Shown here in pieces: positions 8,264 through 15,740 of a stretch of 36,550 bases of DNA (its first letter is position 1; each line of letters opens with the position of its first letter). Below the pieces are notes generated by a model. It saw nothing but the letters and a program-made list of their open reading frames with translations, did not search any database and was not told the origin of the DNA. The translations under genes were made by a program, and so were the position numbers. Source of the stretch: Bacteroidota bacterium (GTDB lineage: Bacteria; Bacteroidota; Rhodothermia; Rhodothermales; Bin80); contig JAPOUL010000101.1 of assembly GCA_026708685.1 (NCBI GenBank), forward strand, positions 1 through 36,550. Direction: 5' to 3'.

Positions 8264-9426
8264 CTTGAAAGCAGTTGGGCCATTTCACGAAGTCCAATGA
8301 CTTCAATTGATTCCCCCACTGGATAGCGCTCTTCGCCCCCATACACTATAAAGGCACGTTCTGGCTCAATATCATTAATGGCATTTTGGAATCCTTTACT
8401 GAGACTTGGAGTGAGCGAACGCTTGATTTCTATGGCTATAGGTCGTTGGAATTCAGGAATCTCCACTACAAGGTCAAGTTCAGCTCCCGCAGATGTTCGG
8501 TAAAAACTCGCACGCGTTCTTGGATAAGCATCTGAAAGGAGGTTTTCAATTACAAATCCTTCCCAACTAGCTCCAATGATTGGGTGTCCTGCAAGGTCAT
8601 GGAACTGTTCAATACCCAACAGAGCATGTAACAGGCCACTGTCACGGATGTAGATCTTTGGAGACTTTACAAGCCGCTTCCGGGTGTTGGTAGAATAGGG
8701 TGTAAGCCGTCGTATGAGGAGTAAGCGAGTTAGTATATCAATGTACTGTGACACCGAAGGGGCACTCATGGCAAGGTTGCTCGCCAATCGTGCCAAGTTC
8801 AGAAGTCCCCCTTGGCCATGAGCCAACATAGTCCAAAGTCTCTCAAGAGTCTCAGCGGGTATTCGAACCTGTACAAATTCTGCCAAATCACGCTCCAAAT
8901 AGGTGCGAATGAAATTCTGGCGGAATATCAGGCTATCATGATCTGTGTTAGCGAGGAAACTATCCGGGAAACCACCCCGAACCCACAGAGAATCCAGAGC
9001 ATCTGGATCCGATTCAAGGATACTTAAAGGATTGAGAGATACAAATTCAATTCGCCCTGCTAAACTCTCCCCTGTCTGTTTAAGCATGTCCATGGTTGCT
9101 GATCCGAGAAGGAGAAATCTTCCGCTTCTCAGGCCGCGCCGTCTCCCTTCGTCAATGAGACCGCGTAATTCTGAAAATAGATCAGGTACCCTGTGAATTT
9201 CGTCCAGTATCACAAGTTGATCTTCGTAGTGACGCAAATATAACTTAGGATCAACCAGACGTGCGCGATCACTGTTGGACTGTAGGTCAAGGTAGAGTGC
9301 TTTGGTCGCTTTTGCAATCTCTAAGGCCAGCGTAGTCTTACCCACTTGACGGGGCCCAAGCAATGCCGTAGCAGCTTGTCGATTCAGTGCTTTATATACC
9401 TGCGGTAACGCGTTACGGGGCAACAT
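8242..9426 (-). CDS. ATP-binding protein, AAA_14 + DUF4143 domains
   Basis: The 394-residue product is a normal-length member of the AAA_14/DUF4143 family. Walker A GPRQVGKTT lies at 24-32 and Walker B VILDEIH at 72-78, followed by the sensor-like LLLGSATMD. The C-terminal half holds DUF4143: IRDSGLLHALLG, then GASWEGFVIENLL and AGAELDLVVE...IAIEIKRSLTPS. This last block resembles the D/E-x-K core of restriction-endonuclease-like folds. Family members are abundant and often horizontally acquired; no general biochemical function is settled. The gene is intact and read opposite to the decayed ATPase pair, within the accessory island. The ATG at 9426 places the P-loop at the usual distance. No clear partner gene is adjacent. 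Confidence 0.9.
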   Translation of the reverse strand: MLPRNALPQVYKALNRQAATALLGPRQVGKTTLALEIAKATKALYLDLQSNSDRARLVDPKLYLRHYEDQLVILDEIHRVPDLFSELRGLIDEGRRRGLRSGRFLLLGSATMDMLKQTGESLAGRIEFVSLNPLSILESDPDALDSLWVRGGFPDSFLANTDHDSLIFRQNFIRTYLERDLAEFVQVRIPAETLERLWTMLAHGQGGLLNLARLASNLAMSAPSVSQYIDILTRLLLIRRLTPYSTNTRKRLVKSPKIYIRDSGLLHALLGIEQFHDLAGHPIIGASWEGFVIENLLSDAYPRTRASFYRTSAGAELDLVVEIPEFQRPIAIEIKRSLTPSLSKGFQNAINDIEPERAFIVYGGEERYPVGESIEVIGLREMAQLLSRPNLLRS

Positions 9427-9660
9427 GCTTGTAAAATAAAATCATATTTTCGATTTGCAAGGATAAATGATTGTAAATGTAGATTGTTTCCGTATGTTGA
9501 AGGAGTCGTTGGTTCTAAACGCTCATGTTCAAGGGGAAAGGGTTCATCATCAACCAGCGTATGAATCAGCCATAGCCTTCTGATAACACTTGAAGCGAGC
9601 CTGTCGAATGATCAAAGGATTATGAGGATGTATTAGATTGCTCTGAACATACAGTATATC

Positions 9661-11361
9661 TTAATCGAGTGCTTTATATTCAATGAGCGATGATTGACCC
9701 GTAATATCTAAGATCTTAATGATTTTATTGATTCCAAAAGCATCAGTCAGTTGCAATGGCATGCCCACACGAAAAGTAACTGGTTGCTGTTTTCCCTCGT
9801 CAATTGCAATATTGTCGGCATACAGGTAGGTCCGATCCAAAGCATCCCTCTTGGGATTGAGCCGTCCATTAAGCCCTGGTATAAGCCCGGTACTTTGCGG
9901 AATAATCATTGAACCTCCATCATTCAATGGCGTGATTTCCATTAACAACCCTCCATGAGATGGGACCCATTTTCTTGCCAAACCAGCGGTATAACCAGAC
10001 ATGGCGACATAAACAGTCATCGGGAAGTGAGTTGTATAGAGGTTTAAATCTGCCTCTCCATTTTCGTCCGTAACCGCCTGCTGCCATGTCTTGTTTGGAA
10101 AAAGAACCAGAATATCTGCACCAACCATAGGTTCCCCCTCAGAATGCACAGTGATGATTGCTTTTGATGGGATTGGATCAAGGCGAGCGGTAGGAATCGT
10201 CAAAACTAAATTCGTAGAATCCATAATTCTGTACTCTGGAGGTACGCCTACAATTTCCCTTGTTTCGTTTAGGATCAAGGGAACGCCGTTACCTCTACGT
10301 TCCATGATGTATTTTCGGTGGTTTGATCCGTGTATGGTGCCCACAGGAATTCGTCCAAAAATTGAAGCAAGCACTTCGTTGCGGGTTGCTTGGCTGGAAT
10401 TCATACCCTCAATGGTCATCCCATTGGGAAGTAAACCAGGTGAATCAATTTCCAAACGATCTTTGAACATTGAAAGTCGAATTCTCCGTGTAGCCATGGA
10501 GTAATCTCGGTGAACCACTGCATTTACAATCGCTTCAAATACGGCAGTCAAACTATATTGTGGAACATCCTCACGTGCGGGGATTTTTTGAGCCGCGACC
10601 CGCATATTGCGGGCGATAAATTTCATGGATTCATTAATCTGAACTAGTAATGGTCCTTGAATCTCTTGGGCATCCATCTGAGCGGATGCTCGATCTTTTC
10701 CACGATACATGGTAGCCATGATCGTAGCCTGGGGCAACCATTGCTGAGGGGTATCCGAACAAAACAAGATACCAGCAACCGTCGCACGATCCACACCCCT
10801 TTCATCCGTAATGAGTAGCCTCAAATTCGTAAGTGCACGGCGAGGATCGTCTTCAAGGGGCACACCTATCAGCGGTGCCCATAAATGTTCCATAAGAGAA
10901 TGAAATCCAGTATGAGGAACCGCTTGTTGATCAAACCATAGATATCTACTTTGTCCACGCCTCTGAGCAAGACGGAGTCGCTCATCTGCCCCCATAGCAC
11001 GTTTGGTGGGACCAACTCGAATATAGGCATATCCAGCCCGTTCATAGACAAAATCGCCTTTGGGTACATCAACTAAGACGATTAATTTTCCGTCAAGTTG
11101 TCGGTATTGCACACCAATGCGTAAGGGAGGAGTGATGGTATCAGTGCTTAATTCAGCAAGCATATGACTCAGGGAAGTAGCCTGATTTTTACTCATCCCA
11201 ATTATCTCGCCCGCGTCAGAAACTCCGCAGAGCAGGATTCCTCCATCAGCATTCGCAAAAGCCCCTATTTCATCGGCAAGATCATCTCGTAGAGAGCTTT
11301 TTGGACGATCACCTATGAACTCAATTTCTTTGAATTGGCAAATCGATTTCAGAGGCCTCAT
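9661..11361 (-). CDS. AlbA_2 (Schlafen-like) DNA-binding + GHKL ATPase-like protein with C-terminal Ig-like domain
   Basis: The 566-residue product starts with an AlbA_2/Schlafen-type domain (about 8-125): IEFIGDRPKSS, then ADEIGAFANADGGILLCGVSD and YIRVGPTKRAM. A middle region leads to a GHKL/HATPase_c_4-type segment at about 270-395 with EAIVNAVVHRDYS, IDSPGLLPNGM and ERRGNGVPLI. This is the usual AlbA_2 regulator architecture, often annotated as a transcriptional regulator or ATP-dependent DNA helicase-like protein. Residues about 398-465 then look like a carboxypeptidase-regulatory/Ig-like beta domain (IITVHSEGEPMVGADILV, DENGEADLNLY), and the last 90 residues are unassigned. No signal peptide is present, so the protein should be cytosolic despite that domain. 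It may be a defence or regulatory protein; function is not established. Confidence 0.82.
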   Translation of the reverse strand: MRPLKSICQFKEIEFIGDRPKSSLRDDLADEIGAFANADGGILLCGVSDAGEIIGMSKNQATSLSHMLAELSTDTITPPLRIGVQYRQLDGKLIVLVDVPKGDFVYERAGYAYIRVGPTKRAMGADERLRLAQRRGQSRYLWFDQQAVPHTGFHSLMEHLWAPLIGVPLEDDPRRALTNLRLLITDERGVDRATVAGILFCSDTPQQWLPQATIMATMYRGKDRASAQMDAQEIQGPLLVQINESMKFIARNMRVAAQKIPAREDVPQYSLTAVFEAIVNAVVHRDYSMATRRIRLSMFKDRLEIDSPGLLPNGMTIEGMNSSQATRNEVLASIFGRIPVGTIHGSNHRKYIMERRGNGVPLILNETREIVGVPPEYRIMDSTNLVLTIPTARLDPIPSKAIITVHSEGEPMVGADILVLFPNKTWQQAVTDENGEADLNLYTTHFPMTVYVAMSGYTAGLARKWVPSHGGLLMEITPLNDGGSMIIPQSTGLIPGLNGRLNPKRDALDRTYLYADNIAIDEGKQQPVTFRVGMPLQLTDAFGINKIIKILDITGQSSLIEYKALD

Positions 11362-11541
11362 CCTCTACGACTTTTAGAAATTTTGAATAAATACTGTGTA
11401 CCCATCCTACAAAATTGAAATTGACGTAAAGAACTGGGACCGCATCATCATCATATATCGGCACCCCTTCACCTACTTATGACGGTTGTTTTAACCTACC
11501 TTTAGCTAACCCTGCATCGTAGTGAGGGAAACATCAACCAC

Positions 11542-11670
11542 TTAAACCCACATCATGGTAACCAGTGTAGAGTTGCAATGCAAATCATCCTCATTCTCCT
11601 GCACCACTTGGCCCCTTGCATCAACTGGCGACAAAAACAACACTGATGGAATAAATCTAAATATCTTCAT
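11542..11670 (-). CDS. Small (42 aa) truncated paralogue of the adjacent lipoprotein
   Basis: The ATG at 11670 overlaps the stop of the upstream lipoprotein gene in an ATGA. The 42-codon product starts MKIFRFIPSVLFLSP, clearly related to MKILSFIPLVLLFAG of the neighbour, and the DNA of the two 5' ends is also alike. The lipobox cysteine is absent here. After the signal-like part the sequence (GQVVQENEDDLHC) differs from the neighbour, and a stop comes at 11542. It may be a genuine tiny secreted protein translated by coupling or the remnant of a tandem duplicate. Confidence 0.45.
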   Translation of the reverse strand: MKIFRFIPSVLFLSPVDARGQVVQENEDDLHCNSTLVTMMWV

Positions 11671-12107
11671 CGGTAAATATCCATCAACTCTTTTTTGACC
11701 GCACAAGCATCACTATTGGCTTCAAGATATTCATCAATAAACTGCTCAATCATCTCTTTTATTTCTTGCATAACTGGCGTATACCCCGTGCTACTTACTC
11801 TGCTTTTCATCTCCCAAGTTGGTTGAAAATCTTTTCCGTTTCTGTACCATAGATCTATAAAAAACGTCCGTGCAGAACTCCTGACTTGAACCGAAAGAGA
11901 CGGATATGGATAATGCCTTTCTGTGGTAAAAAATCCCAACTGTGCCATTATAAATGTTTCAATCCGCCCTTTGTTTACCCCTGCATCGTTTTTTTCTATT
12001 TCTGAAACCAACAACCCTACCCCTGCACATTCAGCATAGAGTTCACCTGATTGTCTCCCACAACCAGCAAACAATAAAACCAACGGAATAAAACTTAATA
12101 TCTTCAT
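11667..12107 (-). CDS. Small lipoprotein of unknown function
   Basis: The 146-residue product has a lipoprotein signal peptide: MKILSFIPLVLLFAGCGRQ, with the lipobox LFAGC placing the lipidated cysteine at residue 16. The mature part is short and mixed alpha/beta with no recognised domain; it ends in an acidic, helical segment (EMIEQFIDEYLEAN) and has further cysteines at about 27 and 134. It should be anchored in the cytoplasmic or outer membrane facing the periplasm. The stop codon overlaps the ATG of a 42-codon paralogue by ATGA. It lies in the accessory island beside a probable recombinase relic. The start is supported by the signal sequence. Confidence 0.75.
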   Translation of the reverse strand: MKILSFIPLVLLFAGCGRQSGELYAECAGVGLLVSEIEKNDAGVNKGRIETFIMAQLGFFTTERHYPYPSLSVQVRSSARTFFIDLWYRNGKDFQPTWEMKSRVSSTGYTPVMQEIKEMIEQFIDEYLEANSDACAVKKELMDIYR

Positions 12108-12128
12108 CTTAATCGGCTAATAATTGGG

Positions 12129-12239
12129 TTACAGCACATGGCCAGCCGCCTGATTACGAACATAAATGGACGGCATTGACGAGCTTTTCCATTGCCTTGC
12201 GTTCATTAAATCCACCATTGACGCAAAAAGCCGAGTCGT
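12129..12239 (-). pseudogene. Probable C-terminal remnant of a tyrosine recombinase/integrase
   Basis: A short minus-strand frame between a TAG and the TAA at 12129-12131 encodes 36 residues including LMNARQWKSSSMPSIYVRNQ then AAGHVL. The pattern R-W-K-S-x-x-M-P-x-x-Y-x-R-x-x-A-A-G resembles the C-terminal end of phage-type tyrosine recombinases, where the Tyr is the DNA nucleophile. Upstream the frame is closed and no other part of an integrase is visible. It sits at the edge of the accessory island, consistent with a decayed integrative element. The match is by eye and short, so it is tentative. Confidence 0.4.
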
Positions 12240-12577
12240 CTAGCCCCTATTGTTGGGGTTGGTTTCTGTCGTTGGGTTGAGTCTTATTCAGATTGAAATG
12301 ACCTTAATGCCTCTGGTTAGAGCTATTCTAATATACGAAAAACTTTTCTAACTGTGAATAGCGAAAAAATTTAAGAATTCAAAATCATCGGTAATAAATG
12401 TTGACATTTTGAAAATATCATTGTTTCTATTCTCCACTTCTTCAGTGATAGATATCTGTATCCACACAATTCCTGATAGAACCAATGAAAATTCTCACAC
12501 GACTTCTCTCCTCTCCTACCCTTTTCGAACCTTACAGATAGAACATAAGTACCCGATGTACTGAGTCAAAGAATGCT
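12240..12577. other. Intergenic region without a recognisable gene
   Basis: This 338-base AT-rich stretch lies downstream of the nucleotide-sugar dehydrogenase gene on the minus strand. It contains a weak hairpin (AGTAC-5-GTACT near 12550-12570) that could help end the minus-strand operon, and a short CCCC/GGGG hairpin near 12245. Nothing else is supported. Confidence 0.4.
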
Positions 12578-13915
12578 TCATGGACTTGATCTCTCCTTTG
12601 CATACTGGAGAATTTCATCGTGCTCTTGATGTAAGGTTGCACGCGTATCAACAATCATCCGTGCTTTTGCATGGATGTAAGGCCAATCGTACTCATCGTG
12701 ATCGGTCGTGATCAACACACAATCAGCAGATTCCAATGTACCATCCAAATCTTCTACTGAAACCATCTCCATTCCATCCAACTCAAAACTAGGTACATGC
12801 GGATCATGATAGCTGATGTTAGCACCTTTCTTTTGTAACAATTGAAGAATATCTAATGCTGGAGATTCACGTAAATCAGATACATTTTTTTTGTAGGCAA
12901 CGCCAATCATCATTATATGACTTCCACGCAGAGCTTTTCCCTGATCATTGAGATGATCCTGAACTCTATGCACCCAGTAACGCGGCATATCAGTGTTGAT
13001 TTCGGTCGCCAATTCTATAAACCGGGCAGTATAGCCAAGGGTACGTAATTTCCAAGAGAGATATTGAGGATCAATCGGTATACAATGTCCCCCCAAGCCC
13101 GGCCCTGGAAGAAACTTCATGAACCCAAATGGCTTAGTCCCCGCAGCCTCAATAACTTCCCACGCATTCAAACCTAATTTATGACAAATCAAGAGCACCT
13201 CATTGGCTAATCCAATATTGACCGCCCGAAATGTATTCTCTACGAGCTTGGTCAATTCAGCAACCTCAGTACTTGAAACAGGAACAACCGTCTCAATCAC
13301 CGATTCGTACAATGCCTTTCCCATCTCAAGGCAGGGTGAAGTGACCCCACCCATGACTTTGGGTGTATTCTGCGTTGTCCAATCCTGACGACCAGGATCT
13401 ACCCGCTCTGGAGAAAAACAAAGAAAAAAATCTTTGCCAACCTCCAATCCACTGGCTTCTTGTTGAAAGTGGGGTAAAATGATTTCGGTCGTTGTACCCG
13501 GATAGGTCGTACTTTCAAGAACAACAATCATCCCTGGATGGAGATGTTTTGCAATCGCATCCGTAGCACTCAAGATATACGAAACATCAGGTGCACCAGT
13601 TTTGCGAAGCGGCGTTGGCACGCAAATACTGACGGCATCACAACTGTCTAAAACATCAAAATCGCTGGTGGCTCTCAACCTCTGATTGGACACCAGTGGA
13701 GTTAATCGATCGTTCGGGATATCCTCAACGTAAGATGTGCTTTGGTGGATCAGACCCACTTTTTTTGCGTCAATATCAATACCAGTGACATAGAATCCAG
13801 CCTCTGCAAAAGCCACTGCAAGAGGTAGTCCAACGTATCCAAGTCCAATCACAGACACCTGGAGATCAACGGACTGAATCTTGCTTAACAGAACGGTTTG
13901 AATTGAATCTTCCAT
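12578..13915 (-). CDS. wbpA: UDP-N-acetylglucosamine 6-dehydrogenase-type nucleotide-sugar dehydrogenase (WbpA-like)
   Basis: The 445-residue product has all parts of the UDP-glucose/GDP-mannose dehydrogenase superfamily. NAD binding is at GLGYVGLP (24-31), ESTTYPGTT is at 134-142, the catalytic Lys lies in ELTKLVENTFR (K223), and the nucleophile is C278 in GPGLGGHCIPIDP. The GGHCIPIDP form with the long ESTTYPGTT motif is typical of the WbpA/WecC group acting on UDP-HexNAc, not of UDP-glucose dehydrogenase proper. It would oxidise C6 of UDP-GlcNAc twice to the uronate, the substrate for the WbpB/E/D-like enzymes at 1842-4690. It is the last gene of a minus-strand unit, 4 bases after the Sat-CysC stop. 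The group is firm; the exact hexosamine epimer is inferred. Confidence 0.88.
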   Translation of the reverse strand: MEDSIQTVLLSKIQSVDLQVSVIGLGYVGLPLAVAFAEAGFYVTGIDIDAKKVGLIHQSTSYVEDIPNDRLTPLVSNQRLRATSDFDVLDSCDAVSICVPTPLRKTGAPDVSYILSATDAIAKHLHPGMIVVLESTTYPGTTTEIILPHFQQEASGLEVGKDFFLCFSPERVDPGRQDWTTQNTPKVMGGVTSPCLEMGKALYESVIETVVPVSSTEVAELTKLVENTFRAVNIGLANEVLLICHKLGLNAWEVIEAAGTKPFGFMKFLPGPGLGGHCIPIDPQYLSWKLRTLGYTARFIELATEINTDMPRYWVHRVQDHLNDQGKALRGSHIMMIGVAYKKNVSDLRESPALDILQLLQKKGANISYHDPHVPSFELDGMEMVSVEDLDGTLESADCVLITTDHDEYDWPYIHAKARMIVDTRATLHQEHDEILQYAKERSSP

Positions 13916-13919
13916 TCAA

Positions 13920-15638
13920 TCAATCGTTATCTAAGAATGCCAATTCTTTGAGTTTTTCCATAATAAGAGCTATACTTTGATCAACCGTTTCTTGTTCAGT
14001 TTTGCAGATCACTTCGGGGGTTTCTGGAACCTCATAAGGATCATCAATTCCCGTAAATCCTTGGATCAATCCGGCTCTTGCCTTGGCATACAATCCTTTC
14101 ACATCACGGCGTTCACAGACCTCTATTGAAGCATTGACAAAAACTTCAATATAACCGCCGTGCATCTGAATACGTTGTCGGTTGATCTTTCGGTCATCTT
14201 CATATGGAGCTATAGGAGCACAAATCACAATACCACGATGCTTCACAATTTCGGAAGCAACATAACCTATTCTCTGTACATTGGTAGATCGATCCTCTCT
14301 TGAGAATCCAAGCCCTTTACTCAAATTCGTACGAACAACATCTCCATCTAATAAGGTCACTGGACAGGAAATCGTTTCCAATAGACGCGACTGAAGTGCA
14401 TTCGCAATGGTTGACTTACCAGAACCTGAAAGCCCCGTCAAAAATACTGCAAACCCCTGTCGATTCCGTGGTGGATAGGTTTTTTGGAGTTCCTCTATGA
14501 CACGCGGATAGGAAAACCACTCTGGAATATCCTCCCCGTTCATCAGTTTTCTGCGTAGCTCAGTCCCAGAAATACTCAACGTTTTTTCATCCTCTTGGAC
14601 TTCATCAATCGGTTTGTATGCATCGGAATCAACGGCATATACCATCAGTCTAAACGGTACGATCTCAATCCCTAATTCATCCGAATATGCTTTGACAAGT
14701 GATTGAGCATCGTAGGGTCCATAAAATGACTGACCATTGCTCATCATTCCCGGACCTGCGTGATCTCTTCCAACAATCAAATGAGAACAACCATAGTTTT
14801 TGCGGATAATGGCATGCCACAGGGCTTCACGAGGCCCTCCCATCCTCATTGCAAGTTGCAATAAACTTAGGATGGCGTTGCCTTTCGGATAATATCCTAG
14901 GAGTTGTTTGTAGCTCCGCACACGGGTGTAATGATCAATATCTCCCGGTTTGGTCATCCCAACGACAGGATGAATCAGTAGATCACCTCCAATCTCTTGA
15001 GAAGCCCGATCTGTGAGTTCTTTATGGGCTCGATGCATCGGATTCCTTGTTTGGAATGCTACAATACGAGAAGTACCTCGAGATGTGAAGACCTCACGCA
15101 GTTTTTGCGGGGTATGTCTGAAATTCTGAAAATCGTAATGTGGTAAGAGTTGAATCCCCTCCACAGATCCACCAAGGTAGTGAGTCCCTGCTCGATTCAT
15201 AAGGTAATCCACTGCGGGATGCTCTGTACTGGTCGTCCCAAATACCCATTCTGCTTCTTCTTTCTTGTCTGGCATCCAACAATCTTCTGGATGAAGAACA
15301 GCTACGAGCAGTCCAGTGACATCTCGTAGGGCAATGAGTCTATGTCCCATGAGCCTTTCTGCATCCTGTTCGGTAATATCAAGTGTTATGGGAATGGACC
15401 ATAGCAGTCCAGAGGAGAGGCGCATAGTTTCCAACACACATCGATAATCAGCTTGGTTCAGAAAGCCATTAAGGGGAGAAAAAGCCCCCGTAAGCAATAA
15501 CTCCAAATCACATAACTGACGATCTGTCAAGAAGATGGACGGAAAATGAACCGATTCCCGAAGTAAGATCTCGCGGCGTTGAGAGTCAACGATCAGCTCT
15601 GAAAGTGAGCCTCCATGTGGTTGAATGAGTTCAGACAT
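13920..15638 (-). CDS. sat/cysC: Bifunctional sulfate adenylyltransferase / adenylylsulfate kinase
   Basis: The 572-residue product fuses two enzymes. Residues 1 to about 390 are a Sat-type ATP sulfurylase with QTRNPMHRAH (196-205), GRDHAGPG (290-297) and ISGTELR (356-362), making APS from ATP and sulfate. Residues about 395-572 are an APS kinase with P-loop GLSGSGKST (402-410) and DGDVVR (431-436), converting APS to PAPS. Both active sites look complete. The order is the same as in fungal and some bacterial Sat-CysC fusions, opposite to animal PAPS synthetase. It lies between an SLC13 anion permease and a UDP-sugar dehydrogenase. PAPS may serve assimilation or sulfation of polysaccharide; no sulfotransferase or PAPS reductase is in the window. 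Confidence 0.95.
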   Translation of the reverse strand: MSELIQPHGGSLSELIVDSQRREILLRESVHFPSIFLTDRQLCDLELLLTGAFSPLNGFLNQADYRCVLETMRLSSGLLWSIPITLDITEQDAERLMGHRLIALRDVTGLLVAVLHPEDCWMPDKKEEAEWVFGTTSTEHPAVDYLMNRAGTHYLGGSVEGIQLLPHYDFQNFRHTPQKLREVFTSRGTSRIVAFQTRNPMHRAHKELTDRASQEIGGDLLIHPVVGMTKPGDIDHYTRVRSYKQLLGYYPKGNAILSLLQLAMRMGGPREALWHAIIRKNYGCSHLIVGRDHAGPGMMSNGQSFYGPYDAQSLVKAYSDELGIEIVPFRLMVYAVDSDAYKPIDEVQEDEKTLSISGTELRRKLMNGEDIPEWFSYPRVIEELQKTYPPRNRQGFAVFLTGLSGSGKSTIANALQSRLLETISCPVTLLDGDVVRTNLSKGLGFSREDRSTNVQRIGYVASEIVKHRGIVICAPIAPYEDDRKINRQRIQMHGGYIEVFVNASIEVCERRDVKGLYAKARAGLIQGFTGIDDPYEVPETPEVICKTEQETVDQSIALIMEKLKELAFLDND

Positions 15639-15740
15639 GAACAGTGGTCAAGAGAATGTAACCATCATCAGTAGAGAGGAGTCCCTACTGTTCGGGAGGA
15701 AAAAATATTGTGGGCGAACCGAAGGATTCAAGACCTGCTT

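Noticed and set aside
9430-9611. Minus-strand open frame with a protein-like stretch (VIRRLWLIHTLVDDEPFPLE) upstream of the DUF4143 gene
   Set aside because: It has no start codon, is in a different frame from the DUF4143 gene and matches no family I recognise. It may be a relic but cannot be supported.
12240-12262. CCCC-7-GGGG hairpin near the WbpA-like gene end as a terminator
   Set aside because: Stem of only four pairs, no T-tract in either direction, and more than 300 bases from the stop codon.
12485-12541. Plus-strand mini-ORF starting MKILTRLLSSP, reminiscent of the nearby lipoprotein start
   Set aside because: Only 18 codons, no ribosome-binding site and no further similarity; likely chance.
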